Program-made: the position numbers and the translations under genes
Assembly: GCF_003344625.1 (NCBI RefSeq)
Contig: NZ_QPKJ02000004.1
Location: forward strand, 372,001-436,000
DNA length: 64,000 bases
DNA from: Solirubrobacter deserti
GTDB taxonomy: Bacteria > Actinomycetota > Thermoleophilia > Solirubrobacterales > Solirubrobacteraceae
Reading direction: 5' to 3'
The notes under the pieces: generated by a model
What the model was told of the DNA's origin: nothing
Databases searched by the model: none
What the model saw: only the letters and a program-made list of their open reading frames with translations
Part shown: positions 25,417-34,502 of the stretch, one piece after another
Numbering within the stretch: the stretch's first letter is position 1
Layout: each line of letters begins with the position of its first letter

Positions 25417-26553
25417 TCAGCTCCGGCTGAGCCGGTACAGCACGCCGTTTGAGTCGTCGCTGAAGAGCACCGACCCGTCGCGGTCGACCGTGACGCCGGC
25501 CAGGCGCCCGAACTGCGCCTGGCCACCTTCGGTCAAGAAGCCGGAGACGATGTCCTCGAAGCCCGTGGGCTGGCCGCCGGAGAAGTTGAGGCGGACGAGC
25601 TTGTAGCCCACCGGCGCCCCGCGGTTCCACGAGCCGCGCATCGCGATGAACGCGTTGCCGTCGCCCGTGAACGCCATGCCGATCGGCGCGCTGTGCGCCT
25701 GGTAGGTCAGCGTCGGCGGCGCCGTGCGCGCGCAGTAGGACTCCGGCGTGCCGCTCGGCGGATCCGCCGGCAGGTAGCGGTCGACGGCGCGCGCGCCGAA
25801 GCAGAACGGCCAGCCGTAGTTGCCGCCGCGGACGATCCGGTTGAGCTCCTCCGGCGGCTGGTCGTCGCCGCGCCAGTCCGACCCGTGGTCCATGCCCCAC
25901 AGCTGCTCGGTCTGCGGGTGCCAGCCGAAGCCGATCGTGTTGCGCAGCCCACTCGCGAACACGCGCCGGTGCGTGCCGTCCGCGCGGGCGCGCAGGATCG
26001 TCGCGCTCTGCGGGTTCGAGTCGTCGCACGCGTTGCACGTGCTGCCGACCGTGATGTAGAGCTGTTGGTCCGGGCCGAAGGCGAGCGTGCGATTGGGGTG
26101 CTGGCCGGCGTCCGGGAGGTCGGCGGTGAGCAGGCGCCGCTGCGTGAAGCGGTCGCCGTCCACCCGCGCCCGGTAGAGCTTGGTGTCGGTGACTAGGTAG
26201 ACGCGATTGCCGCGCAGCGTGATGCCGTGCACGAGCTTGAGGCCACGCGTGGCCGTGCGCCGCCGCTCGTAGGCGCCGTCGCCGTCGCGGTCGCGCAGCG
26301 CCAGCACGTCGCCCTCCTCGCGCCGGGTGACGAACACGGTGCCGTCCCGCCCGACGGCGAGCATGCGCGCGTTGCCGAGGTTCTGGGCGGCGACGCTGAG
26401 CTTGAAGCCCGCGGCCACCTGCAGCGTGGCGATCCGCTCCGGCGTGGCCGGGCGCGGAGCGGGCTCGTTGATCGCGCCGGTGACCGGCGTCTGGGCACTC
26501 GCCGAGGCGGGCAGGAGCGCGAGGGCCGCGACGGCCGGTGCGAGTTTCTTCAC
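25417..26553 (-). CDS. Secreted PQQ-dependent sugar dehydrogenase-like protein
   Basis: A protein of 378 residues with a signal peptide ending ASASA-Q. The rest is a six-bladed beta-propeller of the glucose/sorbosone dehydrogenase family: GLKLVHGITLRGN, HPNRTLAFGPDQQLYI, FASGLRNTIGFGWHP, WGMDHGSDWRGDDQPPEELN (a calcium/PQQ-site region) and NYGWPFC. These enzymes oxidise sugars with PQQ outside the membrane; some members have other roles. Four cysteines (CNACDD, CFGARAV, YCAR) could form disulfides. GTG start at 26553. Confidence 0.8.
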   Translation of the reverse strand: MKKLAPAVAALALLPASASAQTPVTGAINEPAPRPATPERIATLQVAAGFKLSVAAQNLGNARMLAVGRDGTVFVTRREEGDVLALRDRDGDGAYERRRTATRGLKLVHGITLRGNRVYLVTDTKLYRARVDGDRFTQRRLLTADLPDAGQHPNRTLAFGPDQQLYITVGSTCNACDDSNPQSATILRARADGTHRRVFASGLRNTIGFGWHPQTEQLWGMDHGSDWRGDDQPPEELNRIVRGGNYGWPFCFGARAVDRYLPADPPSGTPESYCARTAPPTLTYQAHSAPIGMAFTGDGNAFIAMRGSWNRGAPVGYKLVRLNFSGGQPTGFEDIVSGFLTEGGQAQFGRLAGVTVDRDGSVLFSDDSNGVLYRLSRS

Positions 26554-26692
26554 ACGGCGGCACTACCCCACGGGGGCATCGGTGATCGGCCCTCAACCTC
26601 CGTCTGGCTCCTGCGGCCCTGTGGAGCTGAGCACCGCGAGTCGGACTTCTGACCGGGCCGGGCGGTGAATGCGCCCCGGTGGCGCCGGCCGA

Positions 26693-26698
26693 TAGGGT
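26693..26698 (+). promoter_or_regulatory. Candidate -10 box for the first FkbM gene
   Basis: TAGGGT, eight bases before TTG 26707. Confidence 0.3.
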
Positions 26699-26706
26699 TG
26701 CGACCC

Positions 26707-27519
26707 TTGCCTCAGCTCGTCAGCAGCGACACGCTGAAAGTGCTGCTGACGCGGTACCCGCGGGCGTACGACGCCGCGCGTCGCCCGTATGCCCTGTCGC
26801 GGTATCTGCTGCGCCGTCCGCACGAAGCGGACTACGCCGTGTTCGCCCTGTTCGCCGGTGACGAGCGGCCATTCCTGGATGTCGGGGCCAACGCGGGGAT
26901 GTCGGCGCTCTCGTTCCGGATCTACAACCGCCGTTCGCCGATCGTGTCGGTCGAGCCGAACCCGTACCACAAACGGGACCTGCAGTTCACGGGCAAGGTC
27001 GTGCGCCACCACACCTACCACCTCATGGCGGCCGGTGATCGCGACGAGACGATGACCCTGTTCGTGCCGGTGTTCCGCGGCGTGCCGCTCACCACCGAGG
27101 CGTCGCTGGACCGTGAGAACGTCGCATCCAGCCCGAGCCTGCGCTGGCGGCTCGGGGACCGCATGGACAGCTCGGACTTCGAGATCGTCCAGACGACGGT
27201 CCCGGTCCGGCGCCTGGACGAGCTCGCCCTGGACCCGGGGTTCGTCAAGCTCGACGTGCAGGGCGCCGAGAGCGCGGCGCTGCGAGGCCTGGAGCAGACG
27301 CTGCGCCGCAGCCTGCCGGTCCTGATGATCGAGGGGTTCAGCTCCGAGGACGGCGAGTTCCTCGAGGCGCTGGGGTACGAGCAGTTCGAGTACCTGCGCG
27401 ACGCGCACCGGCTACGCCGGCTGGACGACAGAGCGCCCCAGGACGAGTACCCCAACAACACCGTGCTGGTGCACCCCAGCCAGCCGGGCCGCCGCCCCGA
27501 CGCGGCCGCGCCTCGCTAG
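26707..27519 (+). CDS. FkbM-family methyltransferase
   Basis: A protein of about 270 residues. It carries the SAM-binding start PFLDVGANAGMSALSF, the motif VSVEPNPYH, and FVKLDVQGAESAALRG, all typical of FkbM methyltransferases. This family methylates hydroxyls on sugars or other secondary metabolites. I chose TTG 26707 because TAGGGT lies eight bases upstream; GTG 26665 gives 14 more residues and is also possible. It begins the polysaccharide region and is convergent with the glycosyltransferase gene at 27516. Confidence 0.8.
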   Translation: MPQLVSSDTLKVLLTRYPRAYDAARRPYALSRYLLRRPHEADYAVFALFAGDERPFLDVGANAGMSALSFRIYNRRSPIVSVEPNPYHKRDLQFTGKVVRHHTYHLMAAGDRDETMTLFVPVFRGVPLTTEASLDRENVASSPSLRWRLGDRMDSSDFEIVQTTVPVRRLDELALDPGFVKLDVQGAESAALRGLEQTLRRSLPVLMIEGFSSEDGEFLEALGYEQFEYLRDAHRLRRLDDRAPQDEYPNNTVLVHPSQPGRRPDAAAPR

Positions 27520-28445
27520 CGCGCCGGGCTGCGCGCGAGCCAGTCCGGAGGCACGAGCTCACGGACCTTCGGCCGGCGCACGCGCAGGTGCTCGAGCAGC
27601 GCGCTCGCGACCGCGGGCAGATACGACGCCCGCCGGCTGCGCACCGCGGCGGCCAGGTAGAAGCGCGCGGCGGTCAGCGAGCTTCCGCGCCGCTGATGCG
27701 CCCACCCGCGCCAGCCGTCGAGCGCGGCGCGGTCCAGCTGCCCCGGAAGTGAGGACCGGGCATGCTTGGCGCGCAGGTGCCGCGCCTCGGATGCGAGCCC
27801 GGACTGGTCGAGGTGAATGTTGGTCTCATGCAGGATGTACGCGACCAGTGGCTCGGGACAGACGGCGGCTTGACCCGCCTCGGTCAGCCGGATCCAGACG
27901 TCCCAGTCGGCGAGGTGGGTCAGCGCCGGGTCGAAGCCGCCGACTCGCTGGAGCAGGTCCGCGCGCACGAGCACGTTGGAGGAGCCCGCCGGGATGACGT
28001 TGTAGGCCCGGATGAGGCGACGAAGCGCGTCCGGGTCCGGGGCCGGCAGGTGGTCGAACACCGTGCCGGTGACGCTGGCGGTGACGGCCGTGCAGTACAC
28101 GAAGTCCGCGTTCGCGGCTGCGGCGGCGTCCAACTGGCGTCGCAGCTTGTCCGGAGCCCAGCGGTCGTCGTCGTCGAGGAAGGCGACCCATTCGGCGCGC
28201 GCCGCGGCCACGCCGGCGTCACGCGCCCGGGACTGCCCGAGCGCACGGGGGTGGCGGACGACACGGACACGAGGGTCGCCGAGCGCCTCAAGCGCTTCGG
28301 AGGTCCCGTCCGTGGAACCGTCGTCGACGACGACGATCTCCAGGTCGACGGCGTGCTGGGCGAACAGCTCGCGCACCGTGGAGACGACCGTGTCACGACG
28401 GTTGTGCGTGGGCACGACAACGGAGACGGCCGGCGCCACGGACAC
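27516..28445 (-). CDS. Family 2 glycosyltransferase
   Basis: A protein of 309 residues with the GT-A start VSVVVPTHNRRDTV, the nucleotide-binding DDGSTDGT, the metal-binding DDDDRW and the acceptor-side WDVWIRL. It adds a sugar to a growing glycan at the inner membrane. GTG 28445 is chosen because a TATCCT box lies six bases upstream; a longer frame starting at 28790 would run through the divergent deacetylase promoter. The C-terminal third is Arg-rich and may contact the membrane. Confidence 0.85.
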   Translation of the reverse strand: MSVAPAVSVVVPTHNRRDTVVSTVRELFAQHAVDLEIVVVDDGSTDGTSEALEALGDPRVRVVRHPRALGQSRARDAGVAAARAEWVAFLDDDDRWAPDKLRRQLDAAAAANADFVYCTAVTASVTGTVFDHLPAPDPDALRRLIRAYNVIPAGSSNVLVRADLLQRVGGFDPALTHLADWDVWIRLTEAGQAAVCPEPLVAYILHETNIHLDQSGLASEARHLRAKHARSSLPGQLDRAALDGWRGWAHQRRGSSLTAARFYLAAAVRSRRASYLPAVASALLEHLRVRRPKVRELVPPDWLARSPAR

Positions 28446-28451
28446 GACCTC

Positions 28452-28457
28452 AGGATA
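28452..28457 (-). promoter_or_regulatory. Candidate -10 box for the glycosyltransferase at 27516
   Basis: TATCCT on the minus strand, six bases before GTG 28445, in a short divergent gap. Confidence 0.4.
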
Positions 28458-28478
28458 CTCTCGGGAACAGATCTTTGT

Positions 28479-29459
28479 ATGACCGTGACTGCTCGCGTAC
28501 GAGACGCTGCGCGCTCGACGGCCACGCGTGCGGCGGAGTGGGCGGCGCGGCTCTCCGGAAGGCCGCTGGGCGTCGTTCTCGTCTATCACGAGATCCTCCC
28601 CCGAGGCGTCTCGGCACGCCCCATGGTGGTTCCCGCGCTGAGGGCTGAGGCGCTGGAGCGCCATATCGGTGTGCTGCGTTCCCGCTATCGCGTGGTGCCC
28701 GCGAGCGACCTGCCGGACGCGGCGCGGCGGCGCCGGCGCGGACAACGCATCCCGGTCGCGATCACGTTCGACGACGACCTGCGCTCGCACCTGGAGGTCG
28801 CCGCGCCGTTGCTACGGGCGGCGGACGCGCACGCCACCTTCTTCCTGACGGGGATCGGGCTCGACGGCGAGGCGTTCTGGTGGCAGTCACTGCAGGCGGC
28901 CATCGATCGCCACGCCGACCTCGCTCCCGTGGCCCGCGAGTTCGGGCTTCCAGCGGGACCGCCGGCGGCGCTCGCCGCCGGCATCGAGCGGCTCGCGCCG
29001 GAGGCGCGACGGGCGCTGGCCGAGCGACTGGACGCGCTGGCCGGTCCGGACCCGGACCGGCGTGCGCTCTCCGGCGAGGAGATCGCTCGCCTCACGGCGG
29101 ACGGCTTCGGGGCCGGATTCCATACCCGCGCACACGCGCGCATGACGGCGCTCGACGACGCCGCGCTCGAGCTGGCCCTGCACGAGGGGCGCGCGCGCCT
29201 GGAGGCGGTGGCCGGGGCGCCGATGACCACGATCGCGTATCCGCATGGCGACGCCGACGAGCGGGTCGCGGCGGCGGCCGCCGCCGCCGGGTTCGAGCTC
29301 GGCTTCATCACCGCCATGGCCCCCGTCGGGCCCGACACGCCGCTCCTGTTGCTCAACCGCCCGGAGATCCTCGCCGACAGCACCGCGCGGTTCGCGTACG
29401 ACCTCGCCTGGACCTACTCGGCCGCCCTGCGCGCCCGCACCGCCAGCAGCAGCTCGTAG
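28479..29459 (+). CDS. Polysaccharide deacetylase
   Basis: A protein of 326 residues. The NodB-type core has YHEILP, the metal-binding DD of ITFDDDLRSH, ATFFLTG, the histidines of GAGFHTRAHARM and TIAYPHGDAD. It removes acetyl groups from a sugar polymer. The enzyme lacks a clear signal peptide, so it may act on a cytosolic or membrane-linked intermediate. Its last 46 bases overlap the 3' end of the convergent methyltransferase. Confidence 0.82.
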   Translation: MTVTARVRDAARSTATRAAEWAARLSGRPLGVVLVYHEILPRGVSARPMVVPALRAEALERHIGVLRSRYRVVPASDLPDAARRRRRGQRIPVAITFDDDLRSHLEVAAPLLRAADAHATFFLTGIGLDGEAFWWQSLQAAIDRHADLAPVAREFGLPAGPPAALAAGIERLAPEARRALAERLDALAGPDPDRRALSGEEIARLTADGFGAGFHTRAHARMTALDDAALELALHEGRARLEAVAGAPMTTIAYPHGDADERVAAAAAAAGFELGFITAMAPVGPDTPLLLLNRPEILADSTARFAYDLAWTYSAALRARTASSSS

Positions 29460-30163
29460 CGCGGATCGTGGCTGTCGCGCTGCCCGGCGCTCAGCTCCTC
29501 GGCCGACAGCCCGTGCAGGTAGGCCGTGGCCGTGAGCAGGTTGCCGAAGCCCTCGACCTCGACGTTCTCGGCGGGGAAGCTGGCTTCGAACAGACGTCGG
29601 AGCGACCCGCGGGTGAAGCGCCAGAAGTCACCCCAGAGGTGCCGGTCGGGCACCACTGCGCCCGCGATGCCCGGCACCGTGACGAGCACGACGCCACCCG
29701 GCTTGAGGATGTCGTGCAGCGTGGCGACCGCGGCCCGCACGTCGTAGATCGACTGCAGCGTCTGCGTGCAGATCACGCAGTCGTAGACGCCGGGTCGCAG
29801 GCCGTCGCCCGTGGCGAGATCGCCGACGATCGTGGCCTGCGGGTTGTCCGCGGTCGCGTGCAGGACGTCCAGGCGCTCGATCGACCCGCCGTAGGCGCGC
29901 GCGTACTCGTCCCCTCCGACCTCGAGCGTCACGCCGCGCACATCTCCCGTGCCGTACCCGGCGAAGGTCGCATAGCGGCTGAGGAAGGCCTGGATGTAGT
30001 GGCGGTCGACCGGCGTGCCCCGGTCGAAGCCGTAGTCGCGGCTGAACGGCGCCAGCCGCCGCCCGAACGACGGCAGCCGGTATCCGCTCAGCCGCGCACG
30101 CCTGTGCAGCACCTTGCGCCTGAGCTCGGCGCGGGTGGTGAATCTCCGGAGCAGCTGCTTCAA
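29414..30163 (-). CDS. SAM-dependent methyltransferase (class I)
   Basis: A protein of 249 residues. After a basic N-terminal helix it has VTLEVGGDEYAR and a later core with VYDCVICTQTLQSIYDV and LHDILKPGGVVLVTVPGI, the signature of class I methyltransferases related to UbiE. TTG 30163 overlaps the TGA of the sugar transferase gene (TTGA) and is the only start that avoids that gene. It is the last gene of the minus-strand operon that begins at 35242, and may methylate the exported polysaccharide. Confidence 0.75.
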   Translation of the reverse strand: MKQLLRRFTTRAELRRKVLHRRARLSGYRLPSFGRRLAPFSRDYGFDRGTPVDRHYIQAFLSRYATFAGYGTGDVRGVTLEVGGDEYARAYGGSIERLDVLHATADNPQATIVGDLATGDGLRPGVYDCVICTQTLQSIYDVRAAVATLHDILKPGGVVLVTVPGIAGAVVPDRHLWGDFWRFTRGSLRRLFEASFPAENVEVEGFGNLLTATAYLHGLSAEELSAGQRDSHDPRYELLLAVRARRAAE

Positions 30164-31584
30164 CGGCCGCGGCCGGTCAGCATCAGCCCGAGCGTCCGGA
30201 GCATGATCTTGATGTCCCCCCACAGTGACCAGTTCCCGACGTACTGGTAGTCGATGGTCACCATCTCGTGCAGGGACATGCGAGCCGCGCCGAGCACCTG
30301 CCACGGCCCCGTCATCCCCGGGGTCAGCTGCAGCCGCCGACGGTGCCAGCCGCGGATCTTGCCGTCCTCCTCGGGGATCAACGGGCGCGGACCCACGAGG
30401 CTCATCTCGCCGCGCAACACGTTGAGCAGCTGCGGGAGCTCGTCGAGCGACGACCGGCGCAGGATGCGACCGACCGGGGTGATGCGTGGATCGTCGACGA
30501 TCTTGAACAACCCGTCCGCCTCGTTGCGCGCGCGCAGCATGTCCTTGAGCAACTCGGCGTCCTCGCTCATGGAACGGAACTTGAACATCGAGAACGGCTC
30601 GCCGTTGCGTCCGATCCGCGTCTGGCTGAACAGGACCGGCCCCGGCGAGGTGAGCTTGATGACGAGTGCGATCACGGCCAGCATCGGAGCGAGGGCGACC
30701 AGCAGGAACAACGAGCCCGCCAGATCGAAGCTGCGCTTGGTGATCTTGGCCGTGCGGGACAGGCCGAACCGCGGGATGCCCAGGACCGTCAACCCGTCGA
30801 TGTAGTCGTACGTCGCCGACGAGCCGAGCACTTCCAGCACGCGCGGGACGACGCTGACCTTGACGCCGAGCGCCTTGGCCGCCTGGATCGTGTGCAGCTC
30901 GGCCTGCGAGCCGCTGGCGTCGGCGGCGATGATCACGCGGTGCACGTCGCCGGAGGCCACCTCGGCCGAGAGTTGACCGTGAGCGGCGGCCGCCTCCGGT
31001 AGGGCGAGGATGCCCGTGAGCTCCACCTTGGACGTCGTGCCGTCGACCAGGCGGCGCGCGAGGCGGCGCCCGTGGTCATGGTCGCCCACCACCAGACAGC
31101 GTTCGGGCGGCATCAAGGCGCGCACGACCAGGCGAGCCACGATCCGCAGGACGGTGATGGCCAGCACCAGCCCGATCCAGGTGGCGGCGATCGTCGTCGG
31201 ATCGCTCCACGTACCGCGCAGCGCGGCGCCGGCGATGAGGGCGAGCACGGACACCAGCGCGGCGTGCTGCAGCGTGGCGGGCGTCTCGTCCAGCGTGCTC
31301 TTGTTGATGAGCTTCTCGTCGCGTTCGTACATGCCGCCCGCGGTGTTGACGATGGCCACGAGCAGCGGCAACAGCAGCACGTGCCCCAGCGAGAGCGCGG
31401 TCGGATCGACCCAGATGCCGACCACCAGGCTCACGAGCAGGCTCGCGGCCACGTCCGCGAGCAGCAGGCCACGGCGGAATCCGCGGTCGCGACGCCGCAC
31501 CGCGGCCGGAGGCGCCGTCTCGAGCAGGAACGGCGGCGCCGGCGGGCGACTGGCGACGCGCGGCTCTTTCGTGACGAAGGCCAT
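30160..31584 (-). CDS. Priming sugar-1-phosphate transferase (WbaP/ExoY family)
   Basis: A protein of 474 residues with about five helices at the N-terminus, a CoA-binding-like central domain (VVGDHDHGRRLARRL), then a final hydrophobic anchor and the conserved bacterial sugar transferase domain: KRSFDLAGSLFLL, FKFRSMSEDAE, RRSSLDELPQLLNVLRGEMS and VGPRPL. It moves a sugar-1-phosphate to undecaprenyl phosphate at the inner membrane, the first step of the glycan. GAGGTGAG gives a good ribosome site. Confidence 0.9.
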   Translation of the reverse strand: MAFVTKEPRVASRPPAPPFLLETAPPAAVRRRDRGFRRGLLLADVAASLLVSLVVGIWVDPTALSLGHVLLLPLLVAIVNTAGGMYERDEKLINKSTLDETPATLQHAALVSVLALIAGAALRGTWSDPTTIAATWIGLVLAITVLRIVARLVVRALMPPERCLVVGDHDHGRRLARRLVDGTTSKVELTGILALPEAAAAHGQLSAEVASGDVHRVIIAADASGSQAELHTIQAAKALGVKVSVVPRVLEVLGSSATYDYIDGLTVLGIPRFGLSRTAKITKRSFDLAGSLFLLVALAPMLAVIALVIKLTSPGPVLFSQTRIGRNGEPFSMFKFRSMSEDAELLKDMLRARNEADGLFKIVDDPRITPVGRILRRSSLDELPQLLNVLRGEMSLVGPRPLIPEEDGKIRGWHRRRLQLTPGMTGPWQVLGAARMSLHEMVTIDYQYVGNWSLWGDIKIMLRTLGLMLTGRGR

Positions 31585-32802
31585 CTAGCTCACCTCGACC
31601 GCGACGGGGGGCTCGGTGACGGGCTCACGGTCGGTGCGCAGCCATTGGTTGGTCCCGCGGCCGCGCGCGATGCGCGCGAAGATCCCGAGCTTGTCGGCGA
31701 CCAGCCGCGGCGCGCTGAGCAGCGCCCGGAAGACGTTCGGCGGGGCGTCCACCAGCCGCAGCCCAGCCAGCACGTAGAACGCCTGGCCGGCCGTGGTGGC
31801 CACCGCCATGAGCGCCAGCCGGCGGCTGCGCAGGACCCCGGCGGCGAGCAGACAGACGACGTTGAGCGGACCGAGCAGGGACTGGGGGAGCAGCACGAGC
31901 TCGACACCGGCGAGGGTGAGGTTCGCGTCGCGGCGCCGCAGCCCGGAGGCGATCAGGCGCGGGGCGTACTCGCGCGCCAGGCGGGCGTTGCCGCTCTCCC
32001 AGCGCAGCTGCTGGCGGTGCCCCTTGTCGCCGGTGGTCGGCATCGCCGAGCGGATCATCGAGTCGTGCACGTAGGCCACGCGTGCCCCGAACTCGGCCAG
32101 ATGCAGGTGGTACTGGATGTCCTCGGCCACCGAGAACGCGTCCCACGGCAAAGCCTTCAGCAGGTCGGCACGGAACGCCATCCCGGTGCCGAACAGGCCC
32201 GCGGACAAGCCGAGCGCGACGCGGCCGCGCGGGCGCACGCGGTGCTTGAGCGCGAACGCCGCCCAGCGCAGCGCGGCGGTCGGCGACGCCTCGGCGTTGA
32301 GGACGTCATAGATCGCCTGCGCGGCCGGCGCGCCGCCCCGCAGTGGCCGCTCGAGGGCCGAGATCAGGTCGGGCAGCGGACGGCAGTCGGCATCGACGAT
32401 CGCGATCGCCTCGGTGTCCGGGCGCTGTTCCCACACGCGCTCGATCGCCCAGGCCAGCACCTGGCCCTTGCCGCGATCGTCGTCCGTGCGCTCCCACACC
32501 TCGACGCCCGCGTCACGCCCGGCGGTCGCGGTCGCGTCCGTGCAGTTGTCGGCGATGACGATCACCTCGAGCCTCTCGGCCGGGTAGTCCTGCTCGGCCA
32601 GGTACCCGAGCGTGGCGGGAAGCCCGTGCTGCTCGTCGTGCGCCGGCACGATGACGACGACCTTCAGCGGCTCGCCCTCCGGCGGAGCCGCATCCTCGAG
32701 CCCCCGGACGGCGGCGATGCCGAGCAGCCCCAGCAGGTAGCCGGTGGTCGCGGCGACCCACGCCTCGAGGCCCACGAACGGCGCGAGGGCGGCTCGCCTC
32801 AC
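31585..32802 (-). CDS. Membrane family 2 glycosyltransferase
   Basis: A protein of 405 residues. One helix near the N-terminus, then VVVIVPAHDEQHGLP, VIADNCTDATA, AIVDADCRPLPDL, a catalytic AEDIQYHL and QLRWESGNARLAREYA (the QxxRW region), then several C-terminal helices. This is the processive-type layout of NodC or hyaluronan-synthase-like GT2 enzymes. GTG 32802 overlaps the stop of a 22-codon micro-ORF as GTGA and starts a protein of normal length. Substrate sugar unknown. Confidence 0.85.
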   Translation of the reverse strand: MRRAALAPFVGLEAWVAATTGYLLGLLGIAAVRGLEDAAPPEGEPLKVVVIVPAHDEQHGLPATLGYLAEQDYPAERLEVIVIADNCTDATATAGRDAGVEVWERTDDDRGKGQVLAWAIERVWEQRPDTEAIAIVDADCRPLPDLISALERPLRGGAPAAQAIYDVLNAEASPTAALRWAAFALKHRVRPRGRVALGLSAGLFGTGMAFRADLLKALPWDAFSVAEDIQYHLHLAEFGARVAYVHDSMIRSAMPTTGDKGHRQQLRWESGNARLAREYAPRLIASGLRRRDANLTLAGVELVLLPQSLLGPLNVVCLLAAGVLRSRRLALMAVATTAGQAFYVLAGLRLVDAPPNVFRALLSAPRLVADKLGIFARIARGRGTNQWLRTDREPVTEPPVAVEVS

Positions 32803-32867
32803 CTGATCACCATCCGCACGGCGGTCATCAGGTCGGTCGCGGTCAACAGGACGAGCTGGGCCGTCAT
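32799..32867 (-). CDS. 22-codon micro-ORF between the isomerase and glycosyltransferase genes
   Basis: ATG 32867 overlaps the isomerase stop as ATGA, and its TGA overlaps the glycosyltransferase GTG as GTGA. The product MTAQLVLLTATDLMTAVRMV (two more residues follow) is hydrophobic and could insert in the membrane or simply relay ribosomes between the genes. No homology is visible. Coupling on both sides is the only support. Confidence 0.35.
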   Translation of the reverse strand: MTAQLVLLTATDLMTAVRMVIR

Positions 32868-33493
32868 GTCGCCTCGGGGGGGAACATCGCCCGCTCCACC
32901 AGCTCACAGACGATGTGGCCGACCAGCATGTGGCACTCCTGGATGCGGGCCGTCTCGCGCGCCGGCGCGCACACGCACAGGTCGGTGACACGGTCCAACG
33001 TGGCGTTCGGCAGCCCGCAGAAGACGATCGTGCGCATGTCCCGCTGCCGCGCCGCGTGCAGCCCGCGGATGACGTTGAGCGAGCGGCCGCTGGTCGTCAG
33101 CCCGATGGCCAGGTCCCCGGGCTGGCCGAACGCGGCGATCTGGCGGGCGAACACCTCGTCGAACCCGAAGTCGTTGCCCACGGCCGAGGTCGTGGAGGCG
33201 TTGTCGGTGAGTGAGAGAGCGGGAAGGGCCGGACGGTCGACGCGAAAGCGCCCGACGAACTCCGCGGCCAGGTGCGTCGCGTCGGCGGCGCTGCCGCCAT
33301 TGCCGAACAGCAGCAGCTTGCCGCCACACCGCAACGTGTCGATGGCCATCTCCGCCACCGCGGCGGCCTGGTGCGGCACGTCGCCGCGCAGGAGGTTCTG
33401 GGTGGCGGCGATGTGCTCGGTGATGCGAGCCTGCACCGTCGCCACCGTGCCTACGAAGGGTTCCAGCGTCGATGCCGGGGCGTGCTCAGTCAT
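32864..33493 (-). CDS. gmhA: Sedoheptulose-7-phosphate isomerase
   Basis: A protein of 209 residues, normal for GmhA. The SIS core shows GNGGSAADATHLAAEFVGRF, LSLTDNAST and SGRSLNVI. It turns sedoheptulose 7-phosphate into D-glycero-D-manno-heptose 7-phosphate. Directly upstream, sharing eight bases, is the matching heptose-7-phosphate kinase. No gmhB or nucleotidyltransferase is present in the window. Confidence 0.9.
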   Translation of the reverse strand: MTEHAPASTLEPFVGTVATVQARITEHIAATQNLLRGDVPHQAAAVAEMAIDTLRCGGKLLLFGNGGSAADATHLAAEFVGRFRVDRPALPALSLTDNASTTSAVGNDFGFDEVFARQIAAFGQPGDLAIGLTTSGRSLNVIRGLHAARQRDMRTIVFCGLPNATLDRVTDLCVCAPARETARIQECHMLVGHIVCELVERAMFPPEAT

Positions 33494-34502
33494 CATTGAC
33501 CGTCCAGGTTGTGAGCCCCCGAGGGGCGAACTCGAACTCCGTGACCTGCCCACCCATCCGGGTGAGCTGCTCCGCCACGCGGTGCTTGCGATGGAACGGG
33601 CAGAAGAAGAGCATGTAGCCGCCGCCGCCCGCGCCCGTGACCTTGCCGCCCAGCGCGCCCTCGCGACAGGCCGCGTCGTAGGCCTCGTCGATGAACCCGT
33701 TGCTGATCCTGGGCGACATCTTCTTCTTGAACTCCCAGGCGGTGCCGAGCAGGGAGCCGAAGTCGTTCAGCCGCCGGCGCAGCAACGCGTTCTTCATCTC
33801 GACCGCGAGCCGCTTCTGCATCCGCAGCCCGTCCAGCGCGTGCTGGTCCCGCTCGACGAAGCGGCTCGTCTGGTCCTCGATGATGTGGTCCGAACGGCGT
33901 GTGCGACCCGTGTAACAGAGCAGCATGTTGTGCTCGAGCTCGTGCAGGACCTCGTCGGCCACGCGCAGCGGGTTCACGAGCACGTTCTCGCCGTCCATCT
34001 CGATGAAGTTGAAGCCGCCGAAGGTGGCTGCGTACTGATCCTGGAGGCCGCCCTTGATGCCGAGGTCCTCGCGTTCGACGGTGAAGGCCAGGTGCGCGAT
34101 GTCGTAGTCGGTCAGCGCCAGCCGGTGGTACTCCTTGAGCAGCCCGATCAGGGTGACGATCATCGACGAGGACGAGCCCAGCCCGCAGCCCGGCGGTGCA
34201 CTCGAGTGCAGGAACAGGTCGAAGCCGCCCCGCCCGAGCTTGCGGATCGCCGCCTTCACCAGGTCGAGATCGCCGTCGTAGTCGAGTGCGTCGTCGTGCG
34301 CGTACGCCACGCTCATGCCGAGATCCAAGCTCTCGATGCCGATCTGGCCGTCGTCGCGCGGCGCGAGCGCGCCGTAGGCGTACCGGTTGATGGTGGCGCT
34401 GAGCACCAGCCCGCCCTCGGTCGCCGGGAACGGCGGGACGTCGGTGCCGCCGCCGGCGAACGACACGCGGAGCGGTGCCTTGGCACGGATCAGCCGCCTC
34501 AC
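33486..34502 (-). CDS. hddA: D-glycero-D-manno-heptose-7-phosphate kinase (GHMP family)
   Basis: A protein of 338 residues with GHMP-kinase motifs: APLRVSFAGGGTDVPPF, the ATP loop APPGCGLGSSSSM, and GKVTGAGGGGYMLFF near the end. FAGGGTDVPPF is typical of HddA-type enzymes, which phosphorylate heptose 7-phosphate at O1 for GDP-heptose synthesis. The GmhA partner follows immediately. GTG 34502 overlaps the WecG-like stop as GTGA. Confidence 0.9.
   Translation of the reverse strand: MRRLIRAKAPLRVSFAGGGTDVPPFPATEGGLVLSATINRYAYGALAPRDDGQIGIESLDLGMSVAYAHDDALDYDGDLDLVKAAIRKLGRGGFDLFLHSSAPPGCGLGSSSSMIVTLIGLLKEYHRLALTDYDIAHLAFTVEREDLGIKGGLQDQYAATFGGFNFIEMDGENVLVNPLRVADEVLHELEHNMLLCYTGRTRRSDHIIEDQTSRFVERDQHALDGLRMQKRLAVEMKNALLRRRLNDFGSLLGTAWEFKKKMSPRISNGFIDEAYDAACREGALGGKVTGAGGGGYMLFFCPFHRKHRVAEQLTRMGGQVTEFEFAPRGLTTWTVNDD

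Noticed and set aside
31072..32988. A 638-codon plus-strand open frame
   Set aside because: Opposite the sugar transferase and GT2 genes, both of which have clear motifs.
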